A stretch of DNA of 14,266 bases from Deltaproteobacteria bacterium (lineage in GTDB: Bacteria > Myxococcota_A > Polyangia > Polyangiales > Ga0077539). The translations under genes were made by a program, and so were the position numbers. Below are positions 1 to 7,187 of the stretch, one piece after another. The stretch covers positions 1-14,266 of the forward strand of contig CANMAT010000019.1 in assembly GCA_947494865.1 (NCBI GenBank), in the 5' to 3' direction. The notes beneath the pieces were generated by a model. The model was given only the letters and a program-made list of their open reading frames with translations, made no database searches and was not told the origin of the DNA. Numbering within the stretch: the first letter of the stretch is position 1; every line of letters starts with the position of its first letter.

Positions 1-108
1 CACCGTCGCGTTGATACCGAGCCGATGCGTGCGTGGCTGCAGCGACTCGCGCAGACGCTCGCCGAACACGCCCCCGCACCGCAGCCCCCCGAAGGAGCGC
101 CCGCGTGA
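1..108 (+). CDS. 3' end of an unidentified protein (partial)
   Basis: Reading frame 1 is open from the left edge and ends at TGA 106-108, giving a 35-residue C-terminal tail that contains MRAWLQRLAQTLAEHAP followed by a Pro/Ala-rich end. The first part looks like an amphipathic helix. Most codons end in G or C, like the certain genes in the window. The stop overlaps a GTG at 105-107 that opens the next reading frame (GTGA overlap), which is typical of translationally coupled genes. The rest of the gene lies outside the window and I do not recognise a family. The call as coding rests on codon bias and the overlap only. Confidence 0.5.
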   Translation, partial: HRRVDTEPMRAWLQRLAQTLAEHAPAPQPPEGAPA

Positions 109-285
109 TCGCCTCGCCCCCGAGGGCCTTGGCCCTTTCGAACACCATCGGCATGGCCATGGGCGGGTCGTTCAAGGGCCCCGTACTCATCTGGGGCATG
201 CGCCGACACCCGCGCCGCGGGCTTCACGCCAGAGAACCTCGCGAAGCTCTCGAGCGCATTCAAGAACACCACGGTGCCTCTATGA
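105..285 (+). pseudogene. Small ORF (about 59 aa) broken by a 1-base frameshift, or mis-sequenced
   Basis: A GTG at 105 overlaps the stop of the preceding gene. Its frame reads plausibly (VIASPPRALALSNTIGMAMG, then SFKGPVLIW) until about position 195, after which it turns Arg-rich. From about 197 the frame one base ahead reads equally well (ADTRAAGFTPENLAKLSSAF, then KNTTVPL) and stops at TGA 283-285, overlapping the ATG of the next gene at 282. Both halves are G/C-rich at codon position 3. The span is 181 bases, one more than 60 codons, and a GGGG run at 193-196 sits at the frame switch. Removing one G would give a single continuous small protein coupled at both ends. It may be a sequencing error, a real inactivating indel or, less likely, programmed frameshifting. 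No family recognised. Confidence 0.45.
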
Positions 286-635
286 TCCGCTTCGCTCCCG
301 GCGATCGCCTCACCCTCTTCGATGGCGCGCATACGGCGCTCGCCGATCTCGTCGTCGAGCGCGTCACCGCGACGCGCGTGTTCGCGCGATTCACCCCGAC
401 CGGGGCCTACGAGCGCTCCGCGGCGAGGGCCCTCTTCGACGAGCTCGCCGAGGCCGTCGAGGGCCTCGCGCTCGGCGCCATCGACCCGCTGCAACGCGAA
501 TTGCGCGACTCGGGCCTGCACATCTGTGAGGCCGAGGGCACCGCGGCGGTCGTCTCGCCCCTCGAGGGGGCGCAGCTCCTCGCCGACACCGGGTTCTCGT
601 TCGTGATCCGCGGAGGCCCGGTGGCGGGCGATTGA
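282..635 (+). CDS. Hypothetical protein, 117 aa
   Basis: I do not recognise the family. The open frame extends further upstream, but ATG 282 is preferred because it overlaps the TGA at 283-285 of the preceding small gene (ATGA), and the translation before it is Arg-rich and unlikely. The protein starts MIRFAPGDRLTLFDG and has a beta-rich first half (LADLVVERVTATRVFARFTP). A helical acidic middle follows (ARALFDELAEAVEGLALGAI), then a C-terminal part containing HICEAEGTAAVVSPLEGAQL. There is no signal peptide or membrane segment, so it is probably cytoplasmic. No Shine-Dalgarno site is visible, in keeping with translational coupling. It is the last gene of its group and is followed by a hairpin. 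Confidence 0.6.
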   Translation: MIRFAPGDRLTLFDGAHTALADLVVERVTATRVFARFTPTGAYERSAARALFDELAEAVEGLALGAIDPLQRELRDSGLHICEAEGTAAVVSPLEGAQLLADTGFSFVIRGGPVAGD

Positions 636-641
636 CCGGGG

Positions 642-682
642 CCCCTCCTCGCGCCGACCGCAGGCGCGAGCGCAGGGAGGGG
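642..682. terminator. GC-rich hairpin between convergent genes
   Basis: CCCCTCC TCGCGCC (642-655) pairs with GGCGCGA (663-669) and GGAGGGG (676-682), giving two 7-bp helices with a 7-nt loop and a 6-nt bulge (670-675) on the right arm. It lies 7 bases after the stop of the + gene at 635 and 14 bases before the 3' end of the minus gene at 696, so it could serve both. No U-tract follows on either strand, which is common in very G+C-rich genomes, so the terminator role is inferred from position. Confidence 0.5.
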
Positions 683-695
683 TTGGGAGGATTTC

Positions 696-2534
696 TCAGG
701 GCGCGAGCACCGCCACGTCGAGCTGATAGGCTCCGCTCTGCATGGGGCCGCAGCCGCCCGCGTGGATCCAGTAGCGCCCCGCGGCGAGCGTCACGTCGAC
801 CTGCGAGTCGGTGCTGTTCCAGTCGTCGTTGCAGGCCACCTGGTCGCGGATGTTGCGCCCCGGGCACACGTCGCCCTGGAGCACTGCGAGGAGGGCGTCG
901 AAGCCCATGCCGTCGAGGCGGGCCACCACGCGCCGACGCTCGGTGAGCTCGAGGCGGTAGAGCACACCGCGCGAGCCCGCGCAGCCCGTCATGGCCGTGG
1001 CGCAGAAGGGCGACGCGACGGCCGTGGCGTTGTCCGTCGAGCCCGTGAAGATGCCGCCCGTCGGGGGGATCGTCGCGGCCGCGTCGCAGGTGACATTCCC
1101 TGTCACAGTTGTCGGGGTGGCCGCGGGCACGCGGAGCCAGCGCGCGGTGAGCTGCCCGCCCGCCGCGGTGGTGGCCGCTTGCACGAAGTACGTCTGCCCC
1201 GGCGTGAGGTCGGTGTACCGGGCCCACACCGAGCTCGCCGCGCGGTCGAGGGGCCCTACGCACGCCGAGGCGAGCTCGCCGCCGCAGGGCGCGCGCAGCC
1301 CGAAGGCCGCGTTGCTGCGCGGGTCGGAGGTGGCCACGTTCACGAGCACGTCGCCGGGCTCGCTGGGGGCCACGAACGAGAGGTAGCCGCTCACGCGCTG
1401 GTTGGAGAGGCACGCGAGCTCGGGGCCCGGCGCGAGCACGTCGACGTCGAGGGCCACGTCGGTCCCCTGCGGGAAGGCCACGCCGGGGCAGCGCGAGGCG
1501 GGCCCCGGCGGTGTGGGCGCCGCGGTGGTGACGGTCGCCGTGAGCACTTGGTCTGGGCGGCGCATGGGACGATAGTCAACGGTGGCGTACCAGGTGCCCG
1601 CGGGGAGGTTGCGCACCGTGCGTCGCGCGGGGTTGCCGCTGTCGCAGCCGGGGATGATGTACGCCCGCGAGCCGCACACGCTCGACAGCTCGACGCTGAG
1701 GTCGGACTCGCCGTCGCCGGCGACGTTGACGGTGACGTCGCGCGGCGCGGTGGTGGTGAAGGTGAACACGCCGTCGACCCACCCGAAGCCGCCCTGGCCG
1801 TTGTAGCCGCAGGTGGTGCCGTAGTCGGCGGTGGTGAAGAACGCGCGCGTGTCGAGGGTTGCGGGCGCGCCGTCGGGGGTGACGCGCACGCCGGGGCAGA
1901 GGTCGCCCACCGCGCGCGGGAGCGACGGCGTGACCGAGGTCGAGAGCTGCACGGGGCTGCCGTTGACCGAGCCGATGATCACCGAGTAGTCGCCCGGCGG
2001 GAGGCTCGGCGCGCGCACCACCACGATACCACCGATGGCGTAGGTGCCGTTGATGCACGCGACCTCGGCGCGCGGGTCGCCGCAGCGCGCGGCGGGGGCG
2101 AGCGCGACCACCACGGTGTCGCCCGTGGCGGGCACCACGGTGATGTTCACGTCGCTCGTGCGACGCACCGTGAGGGGGAGCACCGTGTCGGGGCCCATGG
2201 AGGTCATGCGGCCGGCGCAGCTCACGGTGTGGTCGTGGCCGAAGCCCGTGAAGCGCACGGTGCGACCGACGCCCGTGGCGAGGTCGGCGCAGGGGCCGGG
2301 CGGATAGTTGAGGCACCCCTCGGTGCCATTGTTGGGGCACGCGCGGTCGACGTCGTCGGGCGGGAGCACCGCGTCGGGCGCGGCGTCGGCGGGCGCGTCG
2401 GGGCCCGCGACGGGAACGTCGACGGGGCCGAGGTCGTTGCCCGCGTCGAGGGCCGGCGGCACCGTCGAGACGGTGTCGCCGCAGCCCGCGGCGAAGAGCG
2501 CGAGCGCCGCGAGGCGCAGCGGGAGTGACTTCAT
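696..2534 (-). CDS. Secreted multi-module lipoprotein, 612 aa, Cys-rich PPC-like repeats
   Basis: The N-terminus MKSLPLRLAALALFAAGC is a lipoprotein signal peptide with lipobox A-A-G-Cys18, so the mature protein should be lipid-anchored in the envelope. Residues about 19-62 form an Asp/Ala/Pro-rich disordered linker, as in many myxobacterial surface lipoproteins. After it come four beta-rich modules of about 120-130 residues (roughly 82-205, 213-338, 349-468, 483-610). Each opens with a Cys shortly before a strand and carries further Cys residues, presumably disulfides. The last module (ACNDDWNST... LAAGRYWIHAGGCG... SGAYQLDV) resembles the bacterial pre-peptidase C-terminal (PPC) domain. No catalytic domain is visible. 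The ATG follows the menB stop after one base, so the two are probably cotranscribed, though a functional link is not obvious. Function unknown; probably binding or structural. Confidence 0.85.
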   Translation of the reverse strand: MKSLPLRLAALALFAAGCGDTVSTVPPALDAGNDLGPVDVPVAGPDAPADAAPDAVLPPDDVDRACPNNGTEGCLNYPPGPCADLATGVGRTVRFTGFGHDHTVSCAGRMTSMGPDTVLPLTVRRTSDVNITVVPATGDTVVVALAPAARCGDPRAEVACINGTYAIGGIVVVRAPSLPPGDYSVIIGSVNGSPVQLSTSVTPSLPRAVGDLCPGVRVTPDGAPATLDTRAFFTTADYGTTCGYNGQGGFGWVDGVFTFTTTAPRDVTVNVAGDGESDLSVELSSVCGSRAYIIPGCDSGNPARRTVRNLPAGTWYATVDYRPMRRPDQVLTATVTTAAPTPPGPASRCPGVAFPQGTDVALDVDVLAPGPELACLSNQRVSGYLSFVAPSEPGDVLVNVATSDPRSNAAFGLRAPCGGELASACVGPLDRAASSVWARYTDLTPGQTYFVQAATTAAGGQLTARWLRVPAATPTTVTGNVTCDAAATIPPTGGIFTGSTDNATAVASPFCATAMTGCAGSRGVLYRLELTERRRVVARLDGMGFDALLAVLQGDVCPGRNIRDQVACNDDWNSTDSQVDVTLAAGRYWIHAGGCGPMQSGAYQLDVAVLAP

Positions 2535-2535
2535 C

Positions 2536-3429
2536 TCAGTAGTGCCAGGGAAACTTCGTAAAGTCGCGCGGGCGCTTCTCGAGGAAGGCGTCGCGGCCCT
2601 CGCGGGCCTCTTCGGTGCCGTACGCGAGGCGCGTGGCCTCGCCGGCGAAGAGCTGCTGCCCCACGAGGCCGTCGTCGCAGAGGTTGAACGCGAACTTGAG
2701 CATGCGAATGGCCGTGTGGCTCTTCGAGTTGATCTCGCGGGCCCAGTCGAGGGCGACGTCTTCGAGCGACGCGTGGGGCACCGAGGCGTTCACCATGCCC
2801 ATCGCGAGGGCCTCGTCGGCGCCGTAGTTACGCCCGAGAAAGAAGATCTCGCGGGCGCGCTTCTGCCCCACCATGCGCGCGAGGTAGGCCGACCCGTAGC
2901 CGCCGTCGAAGCTGGCCACGTCGGCGTCGGTCTGCTTGAAGATGGCGTGCTCGGTCGAGGCGAGGGTCATGTCGCACACGACGTGGAGCGAGTGCCCGCC
3001 GCCGACGGCCCACCCGGGCACCACGGCGATCACCACCTTGGGCATGAAGCGAATGAGCCGCTGCACCTCGAGGATGTGCAATCGCCCGAGGCGCGCGGGG
3101 TCCGGCGCGCCCGCGTCGCCCTCGTACTTGTACCCGTCGGCGCCGCGGATGCGCTGGTCGCCGCCGGAGCAGAAGGCCCACCCGGCGTCTTTCGGCGACG
3201 GCCCGTTGCCCGTGAGGAGCACGCACCCGACGTCGCTCCACTGCCGCGCGTGGTCGAGCGCGGTGTAGAGCTCGTCGACGGTGCGCGGGCGAAACGCGTT
3301 GCGCACCTCGGGGCGGTTGAACGCGACGCGCACGGTGCCGTGCTCCCGCGCGCGGTGATAGGTGATGTCGGTGAAGTCGAAGCCTTGGACCTTCGACCAG
3401 CGCTCGGGGTTGAAGAGGGCAGAGACCAT
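2536..3429 (-). CDS. menB: 1,4-dihydroxy-2-naphthoyl-CoA synthase (naphthoate synthase)
   Basis: A crotonase-fold enzyme of menaquinone synthesis that closes the second ring of o-succinylbenzoyl-CoA to give 1,4-dihydroxy-2-naphthoyl-CoA, in the cytoplasm. Diagnostic segments (297-aa numbering): NRPEVRNAFRP (38-48), AFCSGGDQRIRG (85-96, CoA/oxyanion hole), AVGGGHSLHVVCDM (141-154), SFDGGYGSAYLARMVGQ (from 173, with catalytic Asp175), and a C-terminal FLEKRPRDFTKFPWHY. Length is normal for the family. Residue 168, in FKQTDADV, is Asp as in mycobacterial MenB, where E. coli has Gly. This marks the bicarbonate-independent (type II) class. I chose ATG 3429 (MVSALFNPERW) because it matches the usual MenB N-terminus, with AGGAG 13 bases upstream; an in-frame GTG at 3450 would add seven residues. 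No other men gene lies in the window. Confidence 0.96.
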   Translation of the reverse strand: MVSALFNPERWSKVQGFDFTDITYHRAREHGTVRVAFNRPEVRNAFRPRTVDELYTALDHARQWSDVGCVLLTGNGPSPKDAGWAFCSGGDQRIRGADGYKYEGDAGAPDPARLGRLHILEVQRLIRFMPKVVIAVVPGWAVGGGHSLHVVCDMTLASTEHAIFKQTDADVASFDGGYGSAYLARMVGQKRAREIFFLGRNYGADEALAMGMVNASVPHASLEDVALDWAREINSKSHTAIRMLKFAFNLCDDGLVGQQLFAGEATRLAYGTEEAREGRDAFLEKRPRDFTKFPWHY

Positions 3430-3550
3430 GGCGTTGCGGGGGCTCCTCACCGACCTCGGTGCGCGAGGCGGCGCGCGCTCTCTACCAGAGGTGCGCAGGG
3501 CGCGACAGAGTGTGTGCGCCGGTCTCGTGCGACTGTGTTAGGGTCGTCGC
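3430..3550. promoter_or_regulatory. Divergent promoter region of menB and the LamG-like lipoprotein gene
   Basis: These 121 bases separate two outward-facing genes and must hold both promoters. I see no consensus -35/-10 pair. On the + strand a TAGGGT hexamer (3539-3544) ends six bases before the ATG at 3551 and there is no Shine-Dalgarno site, so that gene may have a leaderless or very short-leader transcript. On the minus side, AGGAG (3443-3447) lies upstream of menB ATG 3429. Confidence 0.4.
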
Positions 3551-4225
3551 ATGCGTGGTGCATTCGGGCCGCAGCGGCTCGCGTCGACGTACGGTGTGGC
3601 GCTCCTCGCGGCGGTGACGGCCTCAGCCGCGGCGTGGATCCCTCTGGGCTGCGACCCCCCGCGGCGCGCGGCGGCGGGGCAGCCCTTCGCCGACAGCTTC
3701 GACCGCGCCGACCTCGGCGACGCGTGGCGCACCACGGGCAACGGCTGGCGCATCGAGAACGGCGCGCTCCGCGGCGAGATGGCGCACAACCACCCGCTGT
3801 GGCTCAAGCGCAAGCTCCCGCGCGACGCGCGCATCGAGTTCGACGCGTGGAGCGAGAGCCCCGCGGGAGACCTCAAGGTCGAGGTGTGGGGCGACGGCGA
3901 GTCGCACGCCACGCAGGCGAGCTACACGGCCACGAGCTACGTGGTGATCTTCGGCGGGTGGCACAACCGACTCAACGTGATCGCCCGCATGAATGAGCAC
4001 GGCGCCGACCGCCAGGTGCGCGAGGGCCCGCGCGTCGAGATCGGGCAGCGCTACCACTTCAAGATCGAGCGCCGCGGGAGAGACCTCCGTTGGATCCTCG
4101 ACGGCAACCCGCTGCTGGAGTTCAACGACACCGACCCGCTGGCGGGTCCGGGCCACGAGTACTTCGCGTTCAACAACTGGGAAGCACTCGTCCACTTCGA
4201 CAACCTCGTGATCACTCCCCTCTGA
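3551..4225 (+). CDS. Secreted LamG-like (concanavalin-fold) lipoprotein, 224 aa
   Basis: The N-terminus has a long hydrophobic stretch (TYGVALLAAVTASAAAWIPL) ending in L-G-Cys34, so it is probably a lipoprotein, although Pro at -3 makes the lipobox (P-L-G-C) irregular. The mature part reads as a single beta-sandwich domain: SFDRADLGDAWRTTGNGWRI (from about 48), LWLKRKLPRDARIEFDAWS, then DGNPLLEFNDTDPL and a final FAFNNWEALVHFDNLVITPL. This spacing is typical of LamG/3-keto-disaccharide-hydrolase-like domains that pack as jelly rolls on carbohydrate or protein. I cannot see a catalytic residue set, so binding is as likely as hydrolysis. It is divergent from menB. The next gene starts 24 bases downstream and could be cotranscribed. 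Confidence 0.82.
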   Translation: MRGAFGPQRLASTYGVALLAAVTASAAAWIPLGCDPPRRAAAGQPFADSFDRADLGDAWRTTGNGWRIENGALRGEMAHNHPLWLKRKLPRDARIEFDAWSESPAGDLKVEVWGDGESHATQASYTATSYVVIFGGWHNRLNVIARMNEHGADRQVREGPRVEIGQRYHFKIERRGRDLRWILDGNPLLEFNDTDPLAGPGHEYFAFNNWEALVHFDNLVITPL

Positions 4226-4249
4226 CAGAGCGATAGGGAGAGCGCCGAC

Positions 4250-5518
4250 GTGACCCCCGCGGAAATCCAGCGTGAGCTCGAAGAGCTCGAGACCCGCCTG
4301 GAACGCCTTCGCATCAAGTACGATCAGTACTTTACGGGCATCGAGAAGATGCTGCCCTTCGTGGCACGCAAAGACGTCGACCGGCGCTTTCAGAGTCTGC
4401 ACCGCGAGCAGATGCGAAACACCGGGCTGCGCTTTCGCTTCCAGACCCTGGTGCAACGCTTTACCAGCTATCAAACATACTGGAACCGCATCACGCGCCA
4501 GATCGAAGAGGGCACCTTTCGCCGCGACGTGGTGCGCGCGCAGCGCATGGGCGCGGGCACCGCCGCGGTGCGCCGGGCCGAAGAGGGCGGCGGCCCCCAG
4601 GAGCTCGACGCCGACGAGCTCGAGGAGCTCGAGCCCGAGCCCGAGCCCGAGGCGCCGCAGCCCGTCGCCGCGCAGCCCACGGGCTTCGACGCGCCCGCGG
4701 CCGTGCGCCAGCGCGCCGCAGCCCCGAGGCTCGACGACGTGAACGAGCCCTCCGTCGCGCGCCCCTTCCCCCGCGAGAGCGAAGAGGTGAGCATCCCGCC
4801 GCGCGCGATCACGCCGCCGCCGCAGCGCGCCGCCAGCGTGGCCCCGGGGCCGAACATCCAGCCCGTTGCGCCCGCGCAGCCCATCGCCGCGCAGGGCGCG
4901 TTCGTTCCGCGCCCGCCGGGGCAGGTCCCGTCGCTGCAGCCCGTCGCGCGCCCCGCCGCGATGCCGCCCGCCACGGCGCCCCTCTCGCTGCGCCCGCCCG
5001 CGCCGCAGACGCCGACCGCCACGCCGCCGCTCGGCGCTCCGCCTGCGCCGCGCCTCGCTGCGCCGCAGCGCCCGGCCGCGCCCGAGACCGTCGCGAAGCC
5101 GCAGCCCCTGGTGCTACCGCGCCCCGCGGCCTCGTCGATGCCGCTGCCTCGCTCCGTCGTGCCTGGGGCTCCCAGCGCGCCGCCGCCCGGCGCCACGCGC
5201 CCCGCGCAGCCCCTCACGGCCCCTTCGCCGGTGGTGACCGCGCGCCCGCCGCAGCCGTCGATTCCGCCGCGACCGAGCGCGCCCGCGCCGGGCGGCGACG
5301 ACCCCGCGATGCGCCAGCTCTACGACCGCTACATCGCCGCCCGCAAGCAGACCGGTGAGACGTCAGACCTGCGCTTCGAAACCGTAGCGCGGCAGGTGAA
5401 AGACACGCTGCCCCGCCTCGCCGAGAAGTATCAAGACGCCGACGTGCGCCTCGACGTCACCATCAAAGACGGCAAGGCCATTCTGCGCCCCGTCGTGACG
5501 ATGAAGAAGAAGCCGTAG
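4250..5518 (+). CDS. Coiled-coil / Pro-rich linker / C-terminal domain protein of unknown function, 422 aa
   Basis: GTG 4250 is preceded by AGGGAG (4235-4240) nine bases upstream. Three parts are visible. Residues 1-105 are helical and basic: a heptad-like start (EIQRELEELETRLERLRIKY) then IEKMLPFVARKDVDRRF, RNTGLRFRFQTLVQRF and YWNRITRQIEEGTFRRD. Residues about 115-350 are low-complexity, beginning with an acidic EPEPEPE run and then Pro/Ala/Gln-rich. Residues 352-422 form a compact C-terminal domain (MRQLYDRYIAARKQTGE ... DVRLDVTIKDGKAILRPVV). I recall similar N-terminal regions in uncharacterised myxobacterial proteins but know no function. There is no signal peptide, so it is cytoplasmic. 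The architecture suggests a scaffold or regulator that links two partners. It converges on the L,D-transpeptidase gene with only 7 bases between stops. Confidence 0.85.
   Translation: MTPAEIQRELEELETRLERLRIKYDQYFTGIEKMLPFVARKDVDRRFQSLHREQMRNTGLRFRFQTLVQRFTSYQTYWNRITRQIEEGTFRRDVVRAQRMGAGTAAVRRAEEGGGPQELDADELEELEPEPEPEAPQPVAAQPTGFDAPAAVRQRAAAPRLDDVNEPSVARPFPRESEEVSIPPRAITPPPQRAASVAPGPNIQPVAPAQPIAAQGAFVPRPPGQVPSLQPVARPAAMPPATAPLSLRPPAPQTPTATPPLGAPPAPRLAAPQRPAAPETVAKPQPLVLPRPAASSMPLPRSVVPGAPSAPPPGATRPAQPLTAPSPVVTARPPQPSIPPRPSAPAPGGDDPAMRQLYDRYIAARKQTGETSDLRFETVARQVKDTLPRLAEKYQDADVRLDVTIKDGKAILRPVVTMKKKP
4631..4651 (+). repeat. Short in-frame GAGCCC tandem repeat
   Basis: Three copies of GAGCCC plus GAG encode the EPEPEPE acidic run at the start of the low-complexity linker of the coiled-coil protein. 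The unit is six bases, so slippage would keep the frame and change linker length by two residues. Confidence 0.7.
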
Positions 5519-5525
5519 GGGTTCT

Positions 5526-6884
5526 TCAGCGCACGCGCACGCGCAGGCCCGGCTCGGCGTTGGTGGGCATCACGGCCGTCCACCCGGGCGGCGCGTTGGG
5601 GGGCGCCCAGGTGTAGAGCCACGCGGCGTCGCGGGGCGCGAGGTTCACGCACCCGTGCGAGTGCGCGGCGCCGAAGCGGTCGTGCCAGAAGGCCCCGTGG
5701 AGGGCCTGGTCGTTGTGGAAGAACATCACCCACGGCACGCGCGACACCGTGTAGAGCGCCGTGGCCGAGTAGAGGTCGACGTTGTCGACGTTCGACATGT
5801 CGGTGGTGGCGAGCTTCACCCACACGCGGTGCTCGCCGGTCACGGTCTCGTTGCCGCGGCGGCCCGTCGACACGAGCGTCGAGAACACCGGGCGCGCGCC
5901 CTCGAAGGCGACGAGCACCTGGCGCGCGCGGTCGACGTCGACCCAGCGCTCGCTGTCCGCGAGGTCGGCGGGGGCCGCCGAGGCCGTCGCGCGGAGCAGC
6001 GCCGACGACTGCACCCAGCCCGCGTCGAGGCGCGACCACGCGCGGCCTCGCACGGTGCGCTCCTCGCGAACGTGCACGCCGTCGCGGCGGGTGAGCTGCA
6101 CGGGGGGATCGGCGCTGCGGCCCCGCGCGGCGTCTTCGGGGGTGGGCCACGCGCGCGCGTCGACGCGCAGAAAGGCCACCGAGGCGAGCGTCTCGCCGGG
6201 CTCGAAGAAGATGCCCGCGCGCTCGCTCGGGCGCGCCCACGAGAGGTCGCGCAGGGCCACCCAGCGGCCCCCGGCGGTGCGTACGAAGGTGCCCTCGTCG
6301 ACGTGCTCGGTGCCCGTGACGGCCACCGACATGCCGCGCTCGAGCTCCTCGGCCCAGTTGTCGTCGCGCACGTCGTCGAGGCGGCGAAAGGTGCGAACGC
6401 CCGCGCGCGTGGCGTAGGCGTACTGGTAGGGCACCACCTGGCCGTCGGGCACTGCGGGGAGCACAGCCGTCTGCGGCGCGTCGCGCGAGAACGACACCCC
6501 GCCGTCGCTGCACACCCACGCGTCGACGCCCACGCGCACCCATACGCCCCGGCACCCCACGCCCTGCGTGGCCTCGAGCGCGGGCAGGAGCGCCCCGCGA
6601 GCGGCCGTGCCCCTACGCGGCGCCTCGCCGTGCGGCCGCTGACGAATCACCTCGCCCTCGCGCTGAATGCGCACCGCGCGAGCGCCGCGCGGAACCGCCG
6701 TGCCGTCGGCGAGGTCGGCCGCGCGCTGCGGGTCGACCGTGATGGTGGTCGCGGGCACCGACGGCGCGCTCTGCGAGGCGTTGCCGTAGTACATCCGCCG
6801 CGGCGGAACCTGCGCCGTCGCAGGGATCGCCGAGAGGAGCGCCCCCACGAGGCACGACGCCAGGAGTCGTTGATGCGGTTTCAT
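5526..6884 (-). CDS. Secreted L,D-transpeptidase (YkuD family), 452 aa
   Basis: The C-terminal YkuD domain (about residues 312-450) begins WVDVDRARQVLVAFEG and carries the catalytic signature HDRFGAAHSHGCVNL: His410, nucleophile Cys412, with Ser409, Gly411 and Asn414, plus His396 upstream. Such enzymes form 3-3 peptidoglycan cross-links or attach envelope proteins to peptidoglycan in the periplasm. ATG 6884 was chosen because it gives a clean signal peptide (MKPHQRLLASCLVGALLSAI, cleavage probably after ATA-24). The open frame continues 93 codons upstream without any such feature. The roughly 290 residues between signal and catalytic domain include an SH3-like stretch (about 62-130, GVWVRVGVDAWVCSDG) and a second region (about 190-300) that may bind cell wall. 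Acceptor specificity cannot be read from sequence. Confidence 0.92.
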   Translation of the reverse strand: MKPHQRLLASCLVGALLSAIPATAQVPPRRMYYGNASQSAPSVPATTITVDPQRAADLADGTAVPRGARAVRIQREGEVIRQRPHGEAPRRGTAARGALLPALEATQGVGCRGVWVRVGVDAWVCSDGGVSFSRDAPQTAVLPAVPDGQVVPYQYAYATRAGVRTFRRLDDVRDDNWAEELERGMSVAVTGTEHVDEGTFVRTAGGRWVALRDLSWARPSERAGIFFEPGETLASVAFLRVDARAWPTPEDAARGRSADPPVQLTRRDGVHVREERTVRGRAWSRLDAGWVQSSALLRATASAAPADLADSERWVDVDRARQVLVAFEGARPVFSTLVSTGRRGNETVTGEHRVWVKLATTDMSNVDNVDLYSATALYTVSRVPWVMFFHNDQALHGAFWHDRFGAAHSHGCVNLAPRDAAWLYTWAPPNAPPGWTAVMPTNAEPGLRVRVR

Positions 6885-6943
6885 GGGCCCCGCGGGCCTT
6901 AGCAGGCAGGTGCGGCGGAGGGCCACTTTCTGACTCACCCCGT

Positions 6944-6961
6944 TGCGCTCAGAGGAGCGCA
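6944..6961. other. Perfect 7-bp hairpin in the intergenic region
   Basis: TGCGCTC-AGAG-GAGCGCA forms a seven-base-pair stem with a four-base loop. It lies 60 bases upstream of the L,D-transpeptidase start (minus strand) and about 230 bases before the nfu-like gene. It could be an operator dyad or part of a 5' leader; there is no U-tract to favour a terminator. Confidence 0.4.
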
Positions 6962-6995
6962 GGGTGAAGAAGAAAAGCGGCGGCGCCATTGGCGT

Positions 6996-7005
6996 GGGGG
7001 GGGGG
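6996..7005 (+). repeat. G10 mononucleotide tract
   Basis: Ten consecutive G on the plus strand, roughly 110 bases upstream of the L,D-transpeptidase ATG and 180 bases upstream of the nfu-like GTG. Tracts of this length are prone to slippage and, in promoter regions, can alter spacing. A shorter G7 run lies at 7126-7132. Confidence 0.8.
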
Positions 7006-7167
7006 AACGCCGGCGCCACCGCGAGAGGGACTATGCCAACCCCATCACGATGGCGCAAGTGCTTCTTTGCCTCGCTGAGAAAACATTCACGCAGGGGACT
7101 TTCCGCACGATGCGAGGTTTCGCGCGGGGGGGCGCAGTTCGTCGCGCGCGCCGCGCGGAGCATCCGT

Positions 7168-7173
7168 TATGAT
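7168..7173 (+). promoter_or_regulatory. Possible -10 element of the nfu-like gene
   Basis: TATGAT matches the sigma-70 -10 consensus at five of six bases and lies 14 bases before the GTG at 7188. No Shine-Dalgarno site is present in between, so transcription would give a leader of only a few bases. No good -35 is seen at the expected distance, so this is a weak call. Confidence 0.35.
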
Positions 7174-7187
7174 CGCGGGCACTTTAC

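Larger units (their letters stand above)
6885..7187. promoter_or_regulatory. 303-base non-coding region between divergent L,D-transpeptidase and nfu-like genes
   Basis: This stretch must contain promoters for the minus-strand L,D-transpeptidase and the plus-strand Fe-S gene. Open frames crossing it on both strands give basic or low-complexity translations and are rejected. Visible landmarks are a 7-bp perfect hairpin (6944-6961), a purine-rich GAAGAAGAAAAG stretch (6966-6977), a G10 run (6996-7005), a G7 run (7126-7132) and a TATGAT hexamer (7168-7173). The centre is less G+C-rich than the flanking genes. No tRNA or riboswitch fold is recognised. Confidence 0.6.

Noticed and set aside
762..2528. 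A 588-codon plus-strand frame opposite the lipoprotein gene
   Set aside because: It mirrors a certain gene (signal peptide, lipobox, modular repeats). Its translation is a His/Arg/Gly/Ala-rich low-complexity string typical of an antisense frame in G+C-rich DNA.
2308..3996. A 562-codon plus-strand frame across menB and into the LamG-like lipoprotein gene
   Set aside because: It overlaps menB antisense and then the lipoprotein gene in another frame; no domain is visible and its ends do not fit gene boundaries.
6885..7163. Upstream extension of the L,D-transpeptidase by 93 residues
   Set aside because: The extension has no recognisable domain and would bury the signal peptide inside the protein, so ATG 6884 is preferred.
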